Assembly: GCA_903925445.1 (NCBI GenBank)
Contig: CAIYFE010000252.1
Coordinates: forward strand, 1 to 6,091
Length of the DNA stretch: 6,091 nt
From: an uncultured Burkholderiales bacterium
GTDB taxonomy: Bacteria; Pseudomonadota; Gammaproteobacteria; Burkholderiales; Burkholderiaceae_C
Reading direction: 5' to 3'
Numbering within the stretch: the stretch's first letter is position 1; the number at the start of each line of letters is the position of its first letter. Below the pieces are notes generated by a model. The model was not told the DNA's origin. It saw nothing but the letters and a program-made list of their open reading frames with translations, and made no database searches. Shown piece after piece: positions 5,282-6,091 of this stretch. Both the position numbers and the translations under genes were made by a program.

Positions 5282-6021
5282 GTGCCTGCTCCGATTCGAC
5301 TGATGAATGCTTGCGCACGCGGATGCTGCGCTTGCGTGAAAAATTGTTCGGGCACGCTGTCTTCGACGATTTGGCCTTCGTCCATGAAGATCACGCGATC
5401 GGCCACGGCGCGGGCAAATCCCATTTCATGCGTGACGCACAACATGGTCACGCCTTGTTGTGCCAACTCGGTCATCACCTCCAGCACTTCTTGCACCATT
5501 TCTGGGTCCAGCGCCGAGGTGGGTTCGTCGAACAACAAAATTTCGGGTTTCATGCACAAGGCGCGCGCGATGGCCACACGTTGCTGCTGGCCACCCGAGA
5601 GTTGCAGCGGGTATTTGTGCGCTTGATCGGCGATGTGTACCCGTTCGAGTTGGCGCATGGCCAAGTCGTTGGCCTGTTCGGGTGAGAGCTTGGCCACGCG
5701 AATGGGCGCGAGTGTTAAGTTCTCAAGCACAGACAAATGAGGAAACAAATTGAATTGCTGAAACACCATGCCCACGTGTCGGCGCACGGTGTCAATGGCT
5801 TGGAGCTTGTCTTCCAAGGTGGTGCCCAGCACCGTCAGGCGGCCTTGTTGGTGGGCTTCGAGCCGGTTGATGCAACGCAACAAGGTCGATTTGCCCGATC
5901 CCGAGGGGCCGCAAATGACAACGCGCTCACCTGATTGAACTGTCAAGTGGATGTCGCGCAAGACATGAAATTGCCCAAACCATTTGTTGACGTTTTCAAA
6001 TTCAATGACGGCTTGGGTCAT
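5278..6021 (-). CDS. ABC importer ATPase, polar amino acid (GlnQ/HisP) class
   Basis: This encodes 247 residues, standard length for the class. All ATPase motifs are intact: Walker A GPSGSGKST (38-46, K44), Q-loop VFQQF (Q88), signature LSGGQQQ (141-147), Walker B ILLFDEP (161-167, D165 and E166), D-loop SALD (169-172) and switch H198. The FGQFHVLRDI opening and FNLFPHLSVLENL segment are typical of GlnQ/HisP-type amino acid importers and unlike ModC. It dimerises on the cytoplasmic face and powers uptake. It overlaps the permease stop and the binding-protein start by 4 bp each (ATGA). AAGGA is 6-7 nt before its start. The transported solute depends on the odd binding protein and is uncertain. 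Confidence 0.96.
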   Translation of the reverse strand: MTQAVIEFENVNKWFGQFHVLRDIHLTVQSGERVVICGPSGSGKSTLLRCINRLEAHQQGRLTVLGTTLEDKLQAIDTVRRHVGMVFQQFNLFPHLSVLENLTLAPIRVAKLSPEQANDLAMRQLERVHIADQAHKYPLQLSGGQQQRVAIARALCMKPEILLFDEPTSALDPEMVQEVLEVMTELAQQGVTMLCVTHEMGFARAVADRVIFMDEGQIVEDSVPEQFFTQAQHPRAQAFISRIGAGT

Positions 6022-6091
6022 GACGCATCCTTGGTTTTTTGCGCCAGTTGCGCCTCAACCCACAGGCTGTAGCGCGACATGGCAAAGCAAA
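6018..6091 (-). CDS. C-terminal end of the ABC importer permease (partial)
   Basis: On the minus strand one frame is open from the window edge to a TGA at 6020-6018. It encodes 23 residues ending SLWVEAQLAQKTKDAS after a hydrophobic CFAM stretch. The end of a membrane helix followed by a short basic/amphipathic tail is how HisM/GlnP-type permeases finish. Its stop overlaps the ATPase start (ATGA), as expected for a permease-ATPase pair. The other two frames have no such context. Most of the gene lies outside the window. Confidence 0.75.
   Translation of the reverse strand, partial: CFAMSRYSLWVEAQLAQKTKDAS

Noticed and set aside
4955..5626. Plus-strand open frame of 223 codons opposite the ABC genes
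   Set aside because: It is antisense to the binding-protein and ATPase genes, both of which carry clear family motifs. The translation is serine/cysteine rich with no domain.

Overview
The window most resembles a chromosome segment of a betaproteobacterium in the Burkholderiales, probably Comamonadaceae or a close relative. This rests on moderate-to-high GC coding sequence, AT-rich intergenic DNA, dense short operons and the type of genes present. It is an inference, since there is no rRNA or other phylogenetic marker. About 95% is coding. I see no tRNA, insertion sequence, CRISPR array or phage gene.

Layout. (1) 1-455, plus strand: the last 27 codons of an unidentified gene, then a small membrane protein with two CxxC pairs. 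(2) 469-2415, minus strand: a four-gene run. In transcription order it encodes an AhpD/carboxymuconolactone-decarboxylase-like protein, a DUF2892 membrane protein, a UbiA-superfamily (MenA-like) prenyltransferase and a small HrgC-like membrane protein. A possible intrinsic terminator lies just after the first gene. (3) 2416-2502: an 87-bp divergent control region with a perfect 8-bp inverted repeat, TATTCTAT-N6-ATAGAATA, plus a third direct copy of the half-site. These overlap plausible promoters in both directions. (4) 2503-3716, plus strand: an ArsR-family repressor of the BigR/SqrR/PigS type, followed by two half-size YeeE/YedE membrane proteins (PmpA-like and PmpB-like). (5) 3824-4513, plus strand: an FMN-dependent nitroreductase-family protein, probably a separate unit. 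(6) 4526-6091, minus strand: an ABC importer operon (permease end, ATPase, periplasmic binding protein) with 4-bp ATGA overlaps at both junctions. The ATPase and permease look like the polar-amino-acid class, but the binding protein is ModA-like.

How the genes may work together. The central 2-3.7 kb is best read as a reactive-sulfur response locus. The repressor keeps the two cysteines, spaced 66 residues apart, that form the persulfide-sensing switch in SqrR/BigR. It is followed by the split YeeE-type sulfur-compound channel expected of this regulator family. Two things are unusual. There is no persulfide dioxygenase, rhodanese or sulfide:quinone reductase in the locus. Also, the shared operator appears to control a divergent operon with a thiol-peroxidase-like protein and a prenyltransferase. 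That divergent arrangement is the most interesting object here. Its functional coupling is inferred from sequence architecture, not demonstrated.
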